From the NCBI GenBank assembly GCA_013339895.1, contig JABACO010000001.1, positions 18,707,370-18,771,369 of the forward strand: a stretch of 64,000 nucleotides of DNA, in the 5' to 3' direction. How positions within the stretch are numbered: position 1 is the first letter of the stretch; each line of letters opens with the position of its first letter. The translations under genes and the position numbers were made by a program. Below, piece after piece: positions 1 through 10,314 of the stretch. The stretch is from Ephydatia muelleri. Its lineage: Eukaryota; Porifera; Demospongiae; Spongillida; Spongillidae. The notes under the pieces were generated by a model. The model ran no database searches. It had not been told where the DNA came from and saw only the letters and a list, made by a program, of their open reading frames with translations.

Positions 1-28
1 AGACATATAACTGTGTACTATCAAACAA

Positions 29-306
29 GTGCAATCACAGGTAAGACTACCTGATAAGCTGACACTGACCATGCTAGCAACACCAAACCTCCACTATATA
101 GAGAATAAAGAAAACATGACACTTATGGTGGGACTTTCAGCACTTCAGGATGACAAACGGTGCCAAAATGTTACATTATTAAAGGATAATGCTTTGAAAA
201 ATTATGAGACGTTTAAGATATTTCTATTACCTTCTTGGATACAGAAGGGTAGTGACAATATTTCCATCTCATTACACTGAGGTGATTACTATACTTGAAG
301 ATGATG
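29..306 (+). pseudogene. Calx-beta domain exon, frameshifted
   Basis: The translation contains the Calx-beta signature of a Y-E-x-F motif (NYETFKIFLLP) followed by a strand ending in acidic residues. The last strand (EVITILEDD) is in a different frame from the first part, so there is at least one frameshift near position 275. The exon ends at a clean donor, GTACGT, at 307. Calx-beta domains are extracellular or cytoplasmic Ca2+-binding beta-sandwich modules, commonly in tandem in large sponge adhesion proteins. The 5' part is outside the window. Either the gene is decaying or the assembly has errors here. Confidence 0.55.
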
Positions 307-359
307 GTACGTATGATTGATAGCAATACATTCAAAAACACATTTCATCCTATGCACGC

Positions 360-499
360 ACACAAGGTGATTGAAATAGGATTCGAACATGGTTGGTATA
401 ATACCTCTGCAAGTGGTATCATGGTTATTGTATGTGCTGCAATATACAAGGATAGTTTGGAGAGGAATGTGACCATACTGATGGTAACTTTGAGTCTTG
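360..499 (+). pseudogene. Calx-beta N-terminal half exon
   Basis: The frame reads IEIGFEHGWYNTSASG and then MVIVCAAIYKDSLERNVT. This is the start of a Calx-beta domain in invertebrate receptors (xxGFxxxxYxVxExxGxVxVCVxI). A GTAAGT donor follows at 500. The next exon, from 612, continues the same domain type, so a spliced multi-domain gene is likely. It is listed as a pseudogene only because the neighbouring exons carry frame breaks; this exon itself is open. Confidence 0.5.
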
Positions 500-611
500 G
501 TAAGTTATGAGAAAAAGTACATGCGTAGTATGATTATGCTATAGTACATGCAATATGCATTTATGCACATGACTGCATAAATTAAGCTTTTGCTGAATGT
601 ACTTATTACAG

Positions 612-854
612 ATGCAACTACAACCTGGAATTGACTTCACAAACATCCACACTGTGGTGGAATTTGTTCTCAATTTGCCAACAGAACACAGTGTATTAGC
701 ATTGACATTTTGAATGATGAAACCATCAAGCGAGATGAAACATTTTCTGTCTCCTTTTAAGGAAGACAGCAGCTGACAGCAGTGTGGTCAACTTTACAGC
801 AGGATTTTCAACCATCACAGTTCACATTCAAGAAGATAATACAGGCAAGCAATG
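612..854 (+). pseudogene. Calx-beta C-terminal half exon, frameshifted
   Basis: The segment follows an acceptor (TTATTACAG). It starts TTPGIDFTNIHTVVEF, changes frame to CISIDILNDETIKRDETF, hits a TAA, then resumes as SSVVNFTAGFSTITVHIQED in another frame. Read in order, these are the successive beta-strands of one Calx-beta domain. At least two single-base lesions separate them. It probably ends at a GC-type donor (GCAAGC) near 856. Confidence 0.5.
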
Positions 855-1089
855 CTAATTATGTTAATCAATCTTCGTATTCAGTTTCTCATTCAGGGTA
901 CTATTTTCCATTTTCAAGCTGCTTTTTAATGTTAGATTCGAAGGCATTCCTGTCATTATATGCATCGAGCTCATAAGGTACCCAGCTATTAATATACCAC
1001 ACACACATCTAGTTCTACTGAACTCTAGAGATATTAGTGCAAAAGGTAATGAATAAATTGCAAATAAATCTCTACTCATATTATTTTCT

Positions 1090-1320
1090 GCTGTAAGAGG
1101 AATAGACTATGACAATAGTACACATGTTGTTCTGTTTCATACTGAGAGCTTGATTGGGAACACCTCAATGACACAGTGAACGTCAATAAGCATAATGGAT
1201 GACAGTATCATAGAAGAAAGTGAATCATTTGAAGTGACTGTTAGTGTCCTTGATTCATATTGTGCAACTGTTACAAACAGAAGTCTATCATAGCAATTAC
1301 CCTTGAAGGTGACAAAAAGT
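1090..1320 (+). pseudogene. Calx-beta domain exon with in-frame stop
   Basis: The reading begins RGIDYDNSTHVVLF, hits an in-frame TGA, and continues SISIMDDSIIEESESFEVTV. This is a near-complete Calx-beta motif: a G-x-D-Y start, an I-x-I-x-D-D strand and an E-x-E-x-F-x-V strand. With the three preceding exons it forms one decayed multi-Calx-beta gene running left to right. From 1321 to about 1710 I see only faint coding (ITLTGVVGENLEVCV near 1425) and no supported gene. Confidence 0.5.
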
Positions 1321-1710
1321 GAAAGAAAGAGAATTGTGGATTATTTGAATCATGCACACTAATCGTCTCCTTGGAACACTTCTTTTTATTGACATACATC
1401 AGACCTTGTTGCAAGGTTTAGTGATATAACTCTAACGGGTGTTGTTGGAGAAAACTTGGAGGTGTGTGTTATTTTGGAATAGGTGACTGTTACTCTTGAA
1501 TGCCAGGTAAAGTTGGCTGCCTATGATCTCATGAACAGCTTTTCGTAAGAATGTGTTATGCTTTTTAAGATGAATAATCATCGTTTCAAAGTAATATATT
1601 TGTGGTTACTATGTTGTTACAAAGTACATAAACCATATGCATGGATAAGGGTCGTGCATTGCCTTTCACTAAACCAGTTTTCACACAGGCATCCATCGAG
1701 CACAAGGTAG

Positions 1711-1985
1711 AATACAATATCCTACCAAAGGCCCACCTATCCATGCACGTGCTTGCCGTTTGCACCCTGACAAAATGGAAGCAGCAAAAGCAGAATTTGC
1801 CAACATGGAAGCTATGGGTCTCATCCGAAGGCCATCTAGTCCTTGGGCGTCCCCTTTACGCATGATGCCTAAAGCATATGGAGGTTGAAGCCCTTGAATA
1901 TGGTGGACAGGGTACCTGTCAGGTGCAGTAACTACATTGATGCATCTGTAATCCCTGCAGGCCGCCAACTTCCAGCTACTAGTAG
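1711..1985 (+). mobile_element. Ty3/gypsy polyprotein fragment with internal inversion
   Basis: Positions 1725-1885 on the plus strand translate to a gypsy-type region just before reverse transcriptase, with EAAKAEFANMEAMGLIRR, SPWASPL and MMPKAYGG. The next protein segment (SWRP, then CRDYRCINVVTAPDRYPVHH) is present but on the minus strand, at roughly 1978-1893. In gypsy elements these blocks are contiguous, so the second was flipped in place. Neither open frame is long. This is a relic with no LTRs, protease or integrase visible nearby. Confidence 0.7.
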
Positions 1986-2980
1986 TGCTTCAATACTTGA
2001 ATCAAGCTAGTATATCGATATCCCAAATACCATTTGTGCAATTTATGACCTGTCAAGATTAATCAGCAGAATGTTGCATGGTGCAACCATGCAGTGCATG
2101 TAGATCAGATGCAGGCTGGGCCAGCTACATGTACTGTACTTGCAGGTGGGCCATCTAGGTTACATAAGCCATACAAAGGTGAGTATTTTGACCCCTAGGA
2201 TACGAGCACCTTAATCGACAGCAATCTTCTCTCAATATAAACCAGCAGTCACACTACCACATGAATAACTAGCTGTGTAATTAACCAAACAGTGTACTGA
2301 CCTACCCTAATCGGCACCAATTCAAATGCGGACTTGCTAATTATGAGTATTTAACACTATCACGAGCGAGATGGAGGAGTGTTCGTGACCTGGGACCATG
2401 CGTATGTGCCGTTTTACTTTGGCTGATCGAATGGATCCTATGATACCCGTTAGCCTGCAGGTACGGATGTTGCGAGATGTAGGCTTGGAACCAGTTGATG
2501 ACGCATCCCCCCCCCCCCCCCCCCCCCTTATTTTGCACCTTTGATGTGCACTTTTTGCGATTGTGGTCACTTTGATGTTCCGTATTTGTGGGAAACACAC
2601 CCCAAATTTCCTAATTTCGGTTATTTTTCTATGCATAATTTTGTCCGCAACGGAGTGCCATGAATTGCCCTTGCTGTGCACACCCCCATAACCCTTTGAG
2701 CTGGCCCGGTTTAACAACCACCCATCCTGAAGCTACATCAAATGGACCTGTTCTCTGCATGTTTGTAGAACCTAAAATTGCCTGGTATATATGCAATCAT
2801 TACACGAGTGACTTTCAGAATATGAAATGAATCACCATAACCTAAAATTAACGGAGCTGGCAGTGCATCCTGCAAAAATTGTTTTGACTACACCATTTCA
2901 TAAAGGAGAGTTTGAAGTTATCTAATGAGACAATTTACTTGAAGAGGGACCAACGTTTCGCAAGGGAGGCCAGTTAACGT
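1986..2980. other. No gene recognised; contains a poly-C run
   Basis: No convincing coding region was seen on either strand. A run of about 19 C lies at 2509-2527. The overlapping glycine-rich minus-strand open frames here are products of that homopolymer. Confidence 0.5.
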
Positions 2981-2982
2981 TA

Positions 2983-4748
2983 GGGTGTGTAACCGGTTAT
3001 CAGGTTATTCGGATATTCGCAAAAACCTATCCGTTCGAATAGCAACTTAGCATTACTCGGAAAAATCGATTAGTCTAATCGAAATAACTGGTTTATGTTT
3101 CTCCATTCGGAGGTACTTAGGTATTCGTCGCCAGCATCGACAATTCGCCCATTATTCGAATACCTTTTTATACCGATATCCGGATATGATTTTCAATTGA
3201 GTATTTCATAATTAGAGCTATATGTATAACTACGTCACTGTTGTTTTCACTATTTATACATACATATAGACATCGGAAGCAATCAATAATCAGATAGTAG
3301 TATAATACAAAATATTTAATGTGCATCAATTGGGGATACAAAATATACAGCGTGTCAGTGCTGTTATCGTCGTCTTCAAGTAAGTAACTAAGTTCATTAG
3401 TATATGCCACGAGTTGTGGTTGTATGTAGTGGCAATAAATTTATGTACCAGTACTAGTATTGCATTGTTTTATTGTACAGTCAGCAGGGGAGGCGGAAGC
3501 AATTCAGCATTGGTCCGGCTTGGGCGTGGCCATACATTTTTTTCTATATCGATAGCTGCCATACTTCGTAGTGTAATATTGTGCAATTATGACGCATAAA
3601 ACAAAGTTACACATTTACATTAAGAAAACACAATTAAAATTTACCGAAAACATGCATTCTATGTTCACTTCCACAAACAAACTCATTCGCTATTGAGGAT
3701 AAATCAACATCATCCAACTGCTCTTTGTAGATGTTTAGTATCATAAGATAATTCAGTCTTGGTTGATGTTGTAGTGTAACCATGGAAACTGCTGAGACCA
3801 GTTTGCTCTAAAAGCCCTCTCTACCTTCTTCGATCCGAACTAGCGCTTGGGTAAGATCAATGTAACTGGCGGGTGGAACTTCTCGGGAATGCCCTTGCTA
3901 GCCATTTGTTAATCTCACGCACGTGTAGAAAGTATTAAATTTATTAATGTGAGATAAATACAGCGAGCGACCCTTATGTGGTTATACATTGTACATAAAC
4001 AGCAACCTCCTTAGGATTTAAGATATATATATTTTAAGCTCAGTATTAAGATTGGTCCGGCCAAAGCCAGACCTGCCCCCCGGTTGCGCCACCCCTGCCA
4101 GTTGAGTGGTACGAAGTGAACATATTGCGCTAGCGAGTGAAATATAGAATGACAGACTTCTCACCCACTTCAAGTAAGTATGCGCGCTCTGTTTGAGTAT
4201 GTGGAGGAATTAGAGAGCATTACGCAATCGTACTAATGGGAAATTTCATATGCATTTAGAGAGAACGGGAATGGAGTGTTGTGGGATGATTGTAAGTGGA
4301 GTACGTGATTGTAGGTGATGTGGGGTGAGTTTATAATTGTGATGTCTGGTCTCAGTGGTTAGGGTGGATGGTTAGGTTTACATGACTATTGATATGTACA
4401 AGTGCATGCTAAAGACATACATGTACAATTTATTAAATTCTACTTGGCAAGCACATGCTACTGTAGACCTTTGTGTCTCCATGCATAGCTCTAGTTTGGG
4501 TGCAAGACCAGGTGGATTTCTGTGCAAACATAAATTATCTTTTCAGTGTTCGCTCCACAAGCACCATAACCTGAATAACCTAGGTATTCGGCAGGGAATT
4601 TGGGAAACCTATTCGGAAAAATCGATTTTGTTTTTTAAACTATTCGATTTTTCCGATTTTCAGATCCACAAAAACCTGAAAAATCGATTAGTGTTTTAAA
4701 AGTATTCGGAAAAATCGATTTTCATTATGCAAGGGAGGTTACACACCC
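2983..4748 (+). mobile_element. TA-flanked inverted-repeat element, copy 1
   Basis: The left end reads GGGTGTGTAACC and the right end reads GGTTACACACCC, a perfect 12-bp terminal inverted repeat. Both sides are flanked by TA (2981-2982 and 4749-4750), the target duplication of Tc1/mariner-type elements. Subterminal DNA is rich in TTCGGA, CCGGTTAT and ATCGATTTTTC motifs. The element is 1766 bp and shows no transposase of its own. It carries a nested hAT remnant at 3485-4097. Two further copies in the window (16710-18492 inverted, 31727-32825) confirm the boundaries. A 105-aa open frame near the right end is shared by copies but looks like a by-product. Confidence 0.85.
3485..4097 (-). mobile_element. 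Nested hAT remnant inside TA-element copy 1
   Basis: Ends are hAT-like: CAGGGG(A/T)GGCGG on the left and CGCCACCCCTG on the right. On the minus strand two ends of a hAT transposase are joined. One is the TTF-type zinc finger start, near 3860-3770 (FGSKKVERAFRANWSQQFPW). The other is the C-terminal dimerisation tail, near 3745-3640 (YKEQLDDVDLSSIANEF). The catalytic middle is gone, so this is an internally deleted, non-autonomous derivative. The same remnant lies at the same internal position in copy 2. The 8-bp target duplication cannot be resolved. Confidence 0.7.
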
Positions 4749-4750
4749 TA

Positions 4751-6840
4751 TATCGATGTTGATCAGTTGATGTGCATGTGACTACTTTGAGCCTCCATGA
4801 TTTTAATAACTTAACTCAGACACAATAAGACCGTTATTAACATGCATACTGGTACGTAACTCTACTGACTAGGCCCTAAGTCCATAATCCTTGCCGGTAA
4901 CATTAAGAAAAAAAAAACGCTAAGCCTCAAAATGTGGTGCGGCCATGGCCGCACCTGCTTGAACGGTGGCGTCGGCTCTGAAATAGATATTGTGGATACA
5001 TGAATGGATACAAGTGTCATTAGGCTGAAAAGTTGAGCTGAAAATTAGGATGAATAGTTATCAGACGAGGATACAAGACAATGGGGCTGAAGAGATGGTC
5101 AATCACTAGAAAAGTCATCCATCAAAGGAAACTGTTATATAGTCGTCCCATCCTGTATTTTAAATAAAATAACACTCATACAACAGCGTAATTTGCAAAG
5201 ATTCGATTATCAGGTGATGTTCGTTTCGATGTAGACCGGGTTATGCTTGATACATTCAAGCTGCGTAGAAGATTTTTAAGTACTGTTATTTGGAACATCA
5301 AGAAGAGAAACATACACTGCTCTTTGTGGCTGAGGTATGGCACCCGAAGTGTGACCTGTACAATCGAATAGAAACTATGACAAATGACTGTAACTAGTCT
5401 ATATGATTAGCAAACATGTAAGCCCATGTGAGTACCAAGGATTTCATTGCTGCGTGTGTACAATTGCTTTGGAATGCTGTGGAACAAAACAACGGCCATA
5501 ATCTTGGATCAAAATGTGTGTTACTAAAACTTACGTCATTTGGCCAAATTGTGATGTCAGAGACGAATCTTGATCTATAATTCACATGGAAAGTGGTATA
5601 CTAAATAATCAGTCAGCATATACTACTGCTAACCTTGAAGCCTGAAGCATCTTGGTTTCGTTGCACTTCTATAACTGTGCAGTACCAGTGTCACAGTCCC
5701 CCCTAAAATTAGTCCCTCCGGACACTTTGCACTAGTGTACAATGTCTCCCCGGACAAATTACACTGGGGCAAACTGTCCCACTCCTGGGTCATATGTCCC
5801 CCCTTATAACATTGTATTTCATCTATGACGAGGCTGGGATACGTTTTATACAGTCCTAATATGGACTTGCAGGGTATAGAATTGACAGATACTTTCAAAT
5901 ACCGTACCGCACAATGGCAGGACACCTGAGTGCATTGACGCCTGCATTCAGTGACATCGTCAAAGCACTCGTTCTTAAAGTGCTCATTGAAAGCAATACT
6001 TACGCATTTAGCATTTAAATTCTTTAACGAGTGGTGGATATTTTTTTATATCTGCATGCTGAAATCTCACAAGACAGATTGAAATATCTTGAGATCAATA
6101 GGATCATAGCCTGTAAAGCAATGTCACATAAACACAATTCCAATATTCTGCTTCTCTCTTTCCCATAGCGAGGAACCTACTTTTATTCATCCGAGCTAGA
6201 GCCTTCCTACATAAAACTTTTTTGTCTACTTTCAGGGTAGCAGTGATTTTTCAGAAAAATGTATATTTGCTTACACTCAGCATCCTCTGTCGCCATCATG
6301 AATCACTCAAACAGATTATCAAGACATGTACAATGTACTTAATGCACTGATCAGTATCATCTCTGCACAAATGTTATTTTAAATTAGACATACATAGGCA
6401 CGAAGAGGGGAAAAACCACGGGAAACTATTTAACCCTATAAATGTACATGGAAGTAGGACATTTTACTTTATAGTGTAGTAGGCATTGGACAATTTACCC
6501 TCCCACACTAGTGTACCAAATGATTGTGCAAAGATGTGGCTATTGAATTTTCAGTGTTCATGTATATGCATTGGCAGGTGACGAATAGTGCTATTGCAGA
6601 TCACTTGGTGAAGCTATCCACACGAAACTTTGACCACAAAGAGGCATGCTACGAATTTGAACACCAACCAACTAGAGAAGTTGTATTTGAAGTACTGCAA
6701 GCTGGTGAAAGCAGTTGCTGCTCTGTTGATGCTGGATCTAGTAAAGTACTGCAATTAATAAATAGTATACATGTTAACTGTGGGTTATTTCTAATCTGTG
6801 TTGAGCATAGTCACAGCTCGGCCATGTGGAGCACCACTTT
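4751..6840. other. No gene recognised
   Basis: No supported coding region on either strand. A GC-rich patch at 4935-4982 (GTGGCGTCGGCTCTG) resembles a worn hAT-type terminus, and a similar patch lies at 18655-18680. Around 5690-5800 the DNA is rich in TCCCCCC and CTAGTGTACAATGTC motifs without a clear element. Confidence 0.4.
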
Positions 6841-6849
6841 TCGATTCAG

Positions 6850-7160
6850 ATTTGGAAGGAAGTCCAGCTATCCTTTCCTTTCTTTTGAACCTCTCATGAT
6901 CTTTTCCAGTGCCTTTTTTTGGCTGAAAGGCGCTTATCAAGCTTGGCAATTAGCCGGTTCAGAGCTTAGCAGTAACAGAACATGTAATACTTTTCCAAGC
7001 AGTTGTTTGAATAACTCACCAGCTGATCTCCAAGTTGGTTTATGTGTCTGCTTAACTGATCGGTGATTGTACTTAGCGTCACTCTCATCAGTCATGTACA
7101 TGTAGGATAGATCGAGCTGGCTCCACCTTTCCTTTTTATTGTCTGTCAGAATCAATGCCC
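6850..7160 (-). pseudogene. Decayed coding fragment, TDESD...KPTWRS family
   Basis: On the minus strand one frame reads ERWSQLDLSYMYMTDESDAK and, after a few residues, THKPTWRSAGEL. A shifted frame downstream reads LNRLIAKLDKRLSAKK followed by basic residues. I recall this arrangement (acidic TDESD, then a W-R-S motif, then a short coiled coil) from uncharacterised repetitive proteins in sponge and cnidarian genomes. I cannot name the family with certainty. Several frame breaks make it a relic. The 180-aa open frame on the opposite strand is its shadow. Confidence 0.35.
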
Positions 7161-7589
7161 TTTGAAGCTATAACGGATATGTGTTATGAAATATTGATAC
7201 CATATTGTGCACATAATTTACATTTTTCTGTGACCTGGTTTTGTCATTTGTTTTTATACTTTCTTCTCTACCTTCAGTCGAGTCTTTGCATTTTCTTCTA
7301 CAAGATTCATTGTATTCATAGTATCGATATATTGCTCCTGTAACATGATAAACAATGTCTGGATTTCACATGGCACATAATGCAGATATCCAGCTGTACT
7401 TAAATGAAACTGCATGTTCTAGCTTCTCCAGTTTTTACTCAGGAGCCACGTGGCCACCATCACGTTGTGATTACTCCTGTATCTGTATTAAATAAGAACG
7501 CAGCAGTATTAGAACATATGTATCGCAAGAATTCATAGACCTACTTCTCATGAACTTAGTATTGCTGTTCTTCAGACATTCCATTGCAA

Positions 7590-7880
7590 ATGCACTTTAT
7601 TGCTCCATATACAATTCCAAAGTATCTTCACATTCCTTCCATACTACATACGCATCGAACGGTAAACTTACGCTAAGCTCTGAAGGATTCTTTGGCTTGA
7701 CATTTTGAGGTTGTGCGTGCGGTAAGAGCTGATTTTTCAACTTTTCAACGCTCTTTACGATGTCTTCGACACTTTGAACACACTTCTATAGCTACAGCGT
7801 TGTGCTTTTGCGCTTTTTGTAGATCTGTAACTGCTTCAGTTAACTTCTCTTCCTTTTCCACTGCGTTTGCAGTGGAGAGT
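7590..7880 (-). pseudogene. Decayed coding fragment, coiled coil with Cys pair
   Basis: The minus strand encodes AVEKEEKLTEAVTDLQKAQK followed by HNAVAIEVCSKCRRHRKE, then in another frame NPSELSVSLPFDAYVVWKE. The first part is a predicted amphipathic coiled coil ending in a C-x-x-C pair. It lies upstream, in minus-strand sense, of the fragment at 6850-7160 and could be part of the same decayed gene. Function is unknown. Confidence 0.3.
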
Positions 7881-7929
7881 TGTGCGTGCCTTGATGGTGA
7901 CAGATATCATTATTGTGACAGAGAACAAT

Positions 7930-9331
7930 CAACTGATACAACTTATAATTATTTTACCACTTGGCCTCAATATCAACATCGCCAAATGTGAGTTGTTCAG
8001 TTCGAGGGATCTAAGTTCTTTATCAGAGGAGACGAGGCGATCGAATGTGCCACACTTTGAGATCCTGGGGGCTCCCATAGGTGAATTAGTGTTCTGCGCA
8101 AAGTTTGTAGCGCAGAAACAGTCGGATGCTTCCAAGTTGCTTAAGGAGTTAGAAGCTGTGGGCTCTATCGACGCCCAGGTGGCTGTACTTCTTCTCAGGC
8201 AATGTGGGAGCTTTTGCAGACTAGTTCACTTAGCTAGGAACACTCCACCTCTCCTAGTCAATGAGCCTTTGCCCTGTTTGATGATTGTGTGCAGCAATCC
8301 TTTTCGGAATGTACCGCAGTGGATGCTTCTGCTGCCACCTGGCAACAGGCACAACTTAGCTTGAAAAGGGGGGGGTTAGGGCTTCGGAGCTTAAGTTTCC
8401 ATTCTTCTGCAGCCTACATAGCATCATTTTTGTCCTCAGGCCTTTCTCCATCATCAGGTAGGTATATATCCTCGTCATTGCACCTTTACAACAGTCTAGT
8501 GGACCCCCAAGATTCCATCACCCATGAGTCTGTAGGCGATTCTCCTCTTTCACAGAAGGTTCTGTCTTCTAAGATAGAAGACCAACAGTTCAATAATTTT
8601 TTTCATAATGCATCTGTGACTGACAGGGCTCGTCTTTTGTCCATTTCTTCCCCTCATGCCTCTGCCTGGCTGTCAGTCACTCCCTGGCTCAACCCCCACT
8701 TGGAGCCTGCTGAGTTTCAAGTAGCACTTAAGTGGTGGTTGGGTATTCCAGTGGTCCAAGGCCAAAGTTGCCCTCACTGTCCTTCCTGTGTGTTGGATGA
8801 CTTTGGCCATCACTCCCTCACTTGCAAACATGGAGGGGATGTGGTTTCGCGACACAATAAGCTCAGGGATGTGTTTTATGACTTCTTCCAACGCGCTTGC
8901 TTGGATCCACGTCTGGAAATGGGTTGTGGGGCAGGATCCGACTCTCAATCCCGCCCTGCAGATGTTCTTGTTCCTAACTGGGACCTTCGCAAACCGGCTG
9001 CCTTTGACTTGTCCGTCACGTCTACGCTACAATCAAGTGCTCTGCTAGAAGCGAGCGTGACGGCTGGTTCGGCAGCCTGTTAGCTGAGAACAGGAAACAC
9101 AACAACAGTGACAAAAAGTGTGACGAATTGGGGTGGGCCTGCATCCCTCTTGTGGTTGAGACCTACGGGTGTTGGGGAGCTGAAGCAGTGGCGGCATTAT
9201 CAAAGCTTGCAGGACGTCTCTCCGTCAGGAATAATGAACCAAAGTCCAAGACCATTTTTAGCCTGTACAACCGCCTAGGGTTGACACTAGTAAGGGCGAA
9301 CTTTAGAGCTATCCTATCTAGGTTAACTTGA
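7930..9331 (+). mobile_element. 5'-truncated reverse-transcriptase element, copy A
   Basis: Three successive frames join into the C-terminal half of a reverse-transcriptase polyprotein. They start at the end of the palm (GLNINIAKCELFS) and run through a W-Q-Q-A-Q-L-S-L-x-R-G-G-L-G-L motif. A Cys/His block follows (CPHCPSC, then GHHSLTCKHGGDVVSRHNKL, near 8773-8865), then SRPADVLVPNW and a C-terminal W-G-x-E-A motif. Frame changes lie near 8278 and 9085. The catalytic YADD region is absent, as expected of 5' truncation during target-primed reverse transcription. A short (ATA)n tract at 9344-9361 sits just after the stop and may be the 3' tail. Copies B and C lie in intron 1 of the second p190-like gene. 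Confidence 0.7.
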
Positions 9332-9439
9332 CGGTTATAGGACTTATAATAATAATAATAATGTGCATTTAATCAATAATGTTGTTTCGTTTTTTAATTT
9401 TAACATATATAATTATGTTCCGAGCGATTTGTAATTTGT

Positions 9440-9552
9440 GCAATTTTGAAATTGCGTTGCATAATATGAAAATTGACTATCGATTTCGAAATTGTCCTTC
9501 AACTTTAATTGCGTCCCAATTTCGAAATTGCGCTGCGCAATTTCGAAATCTC
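9440..9552. repeat. Repeated AATTTCGAAATTG palindromes with a hairpin
   Basis: The palindromic motif AATTTCGAAATT or a one-base variant occurs four times in about 110 bp. The last two copies form a 14-bp stem with a 3-bp CTG loop (9519-9549). No terminal inverted repeats of an element were found around it. Confidence 0.6.
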
Positions 9553-9916
9553 ATACACATGCGCACTTTCACTGCATAATAAAAACAATAAGACTTAGGA
9601 GGATCATAAATTTCAATCCACATTATAAAACTGAGATAACTTCTTTTCTAGCTATGTCTATGTACATCTGTATACACACTGTGCTCGAGCTCCCTACAAG
9701 TATGCACATCTATAGTGCATGCAATTAAGTAGTACTGCATCTTATTCCTACAGCATGCAATTAATGAGAACGATTTTTGGTTTGTAAATCTATTACTCCA
9801 CCTCTATGTCATCGATAGTACAGTCCATTAGCACATTCGCACATCGGCAAACATAACTAAATTCAACTGAAAATTGTAGAAACTGTTACAAACCTTATTG
9901 ATTTTTGCCGCATGTG

Positions 9917-10001
9917 ATCTAATGACATTCATTGTTTGTACGAGCCTACGCTAATTATTGATATCCCAGTTGCTCAGGATAAGCAGTGAATGTCATTAGA
10001 T
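9917..10001. mobile_element. Small MITE-like inverted repeat
   Basis: The left arm ATCTAATGACATTCATTG and the right arm CAGTGAATGTCATTAGAT are inverted complements with one mismatch, about 85 bp end to end. It lies about 310 bp upstream of the first p190-like gene. No clear target duplication was seen. Confidence 0.45.
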
Positions 10002-10276
10002 GGCTAGCGGTAAAAATAGATAAGGCTTGCTACGAACTCGGTCATATTCCCTTGGAAGTTGGGTCTGAGGGTGACCGATATGATACGGTCTCCCGGCCCA
10101 TTGCCCCAGACCTAATTCTTAAGATACCTGCATGCACGGCGCAATGGTTATTATGCAATCCATCACAATAATTTATTGCAGATACATGCATGCATGCACT
10201 GATATTTGGCCCGTGCCGTCACGGCATTCAAAAACGAAAACTGTGGTTGTGATTCACCTCCCATACTGCTGAGACC

Positions 10277-10284
10277 TGACGTCA
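10277..10284. promoter_or_regulatory. TGACGTCA (CRE/ATF-type) palindrome
   Basis: The palindrome TGACGTCA lies 30 bp before the ATG of the first p190-like gene. The same 8-mer sits 40 bp before the ATG of the second copy (50073-50080), inside a conserved block (CATACTGCTGA, then the palindrome, then ACTCCTGCGTGA). TGACGTCA is the consensus site for CREB/ATF bZIP factors. Conservation between copies suggests use, but it may only reflect recent duplication. Confidence 0.5.
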
Positions 10285-10314
10285 TAAGGTACTCCTGCGT
10301 GAAAATTAATTAAC

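Noticed and set aside
1681-1968. 95-codon minus-strand open frame as a gene
   Set aside because: Part of it is the inverted gypsy segment and the rest is antisense to the forward gypsy segment.
4382-4699. A 105-codon open frame also present inverted at 16759-17076
   Set aside because: Shared only because both lie in copies of the same TA element. It extends into A/T-rich subterminal repeats, is absent from copy 3, and has no domain.
6524-7066. 180-codon plus-strand open frame
   Set aside because: It is the complement of a better-supported minus-strand coding relic with recognisable motifs.
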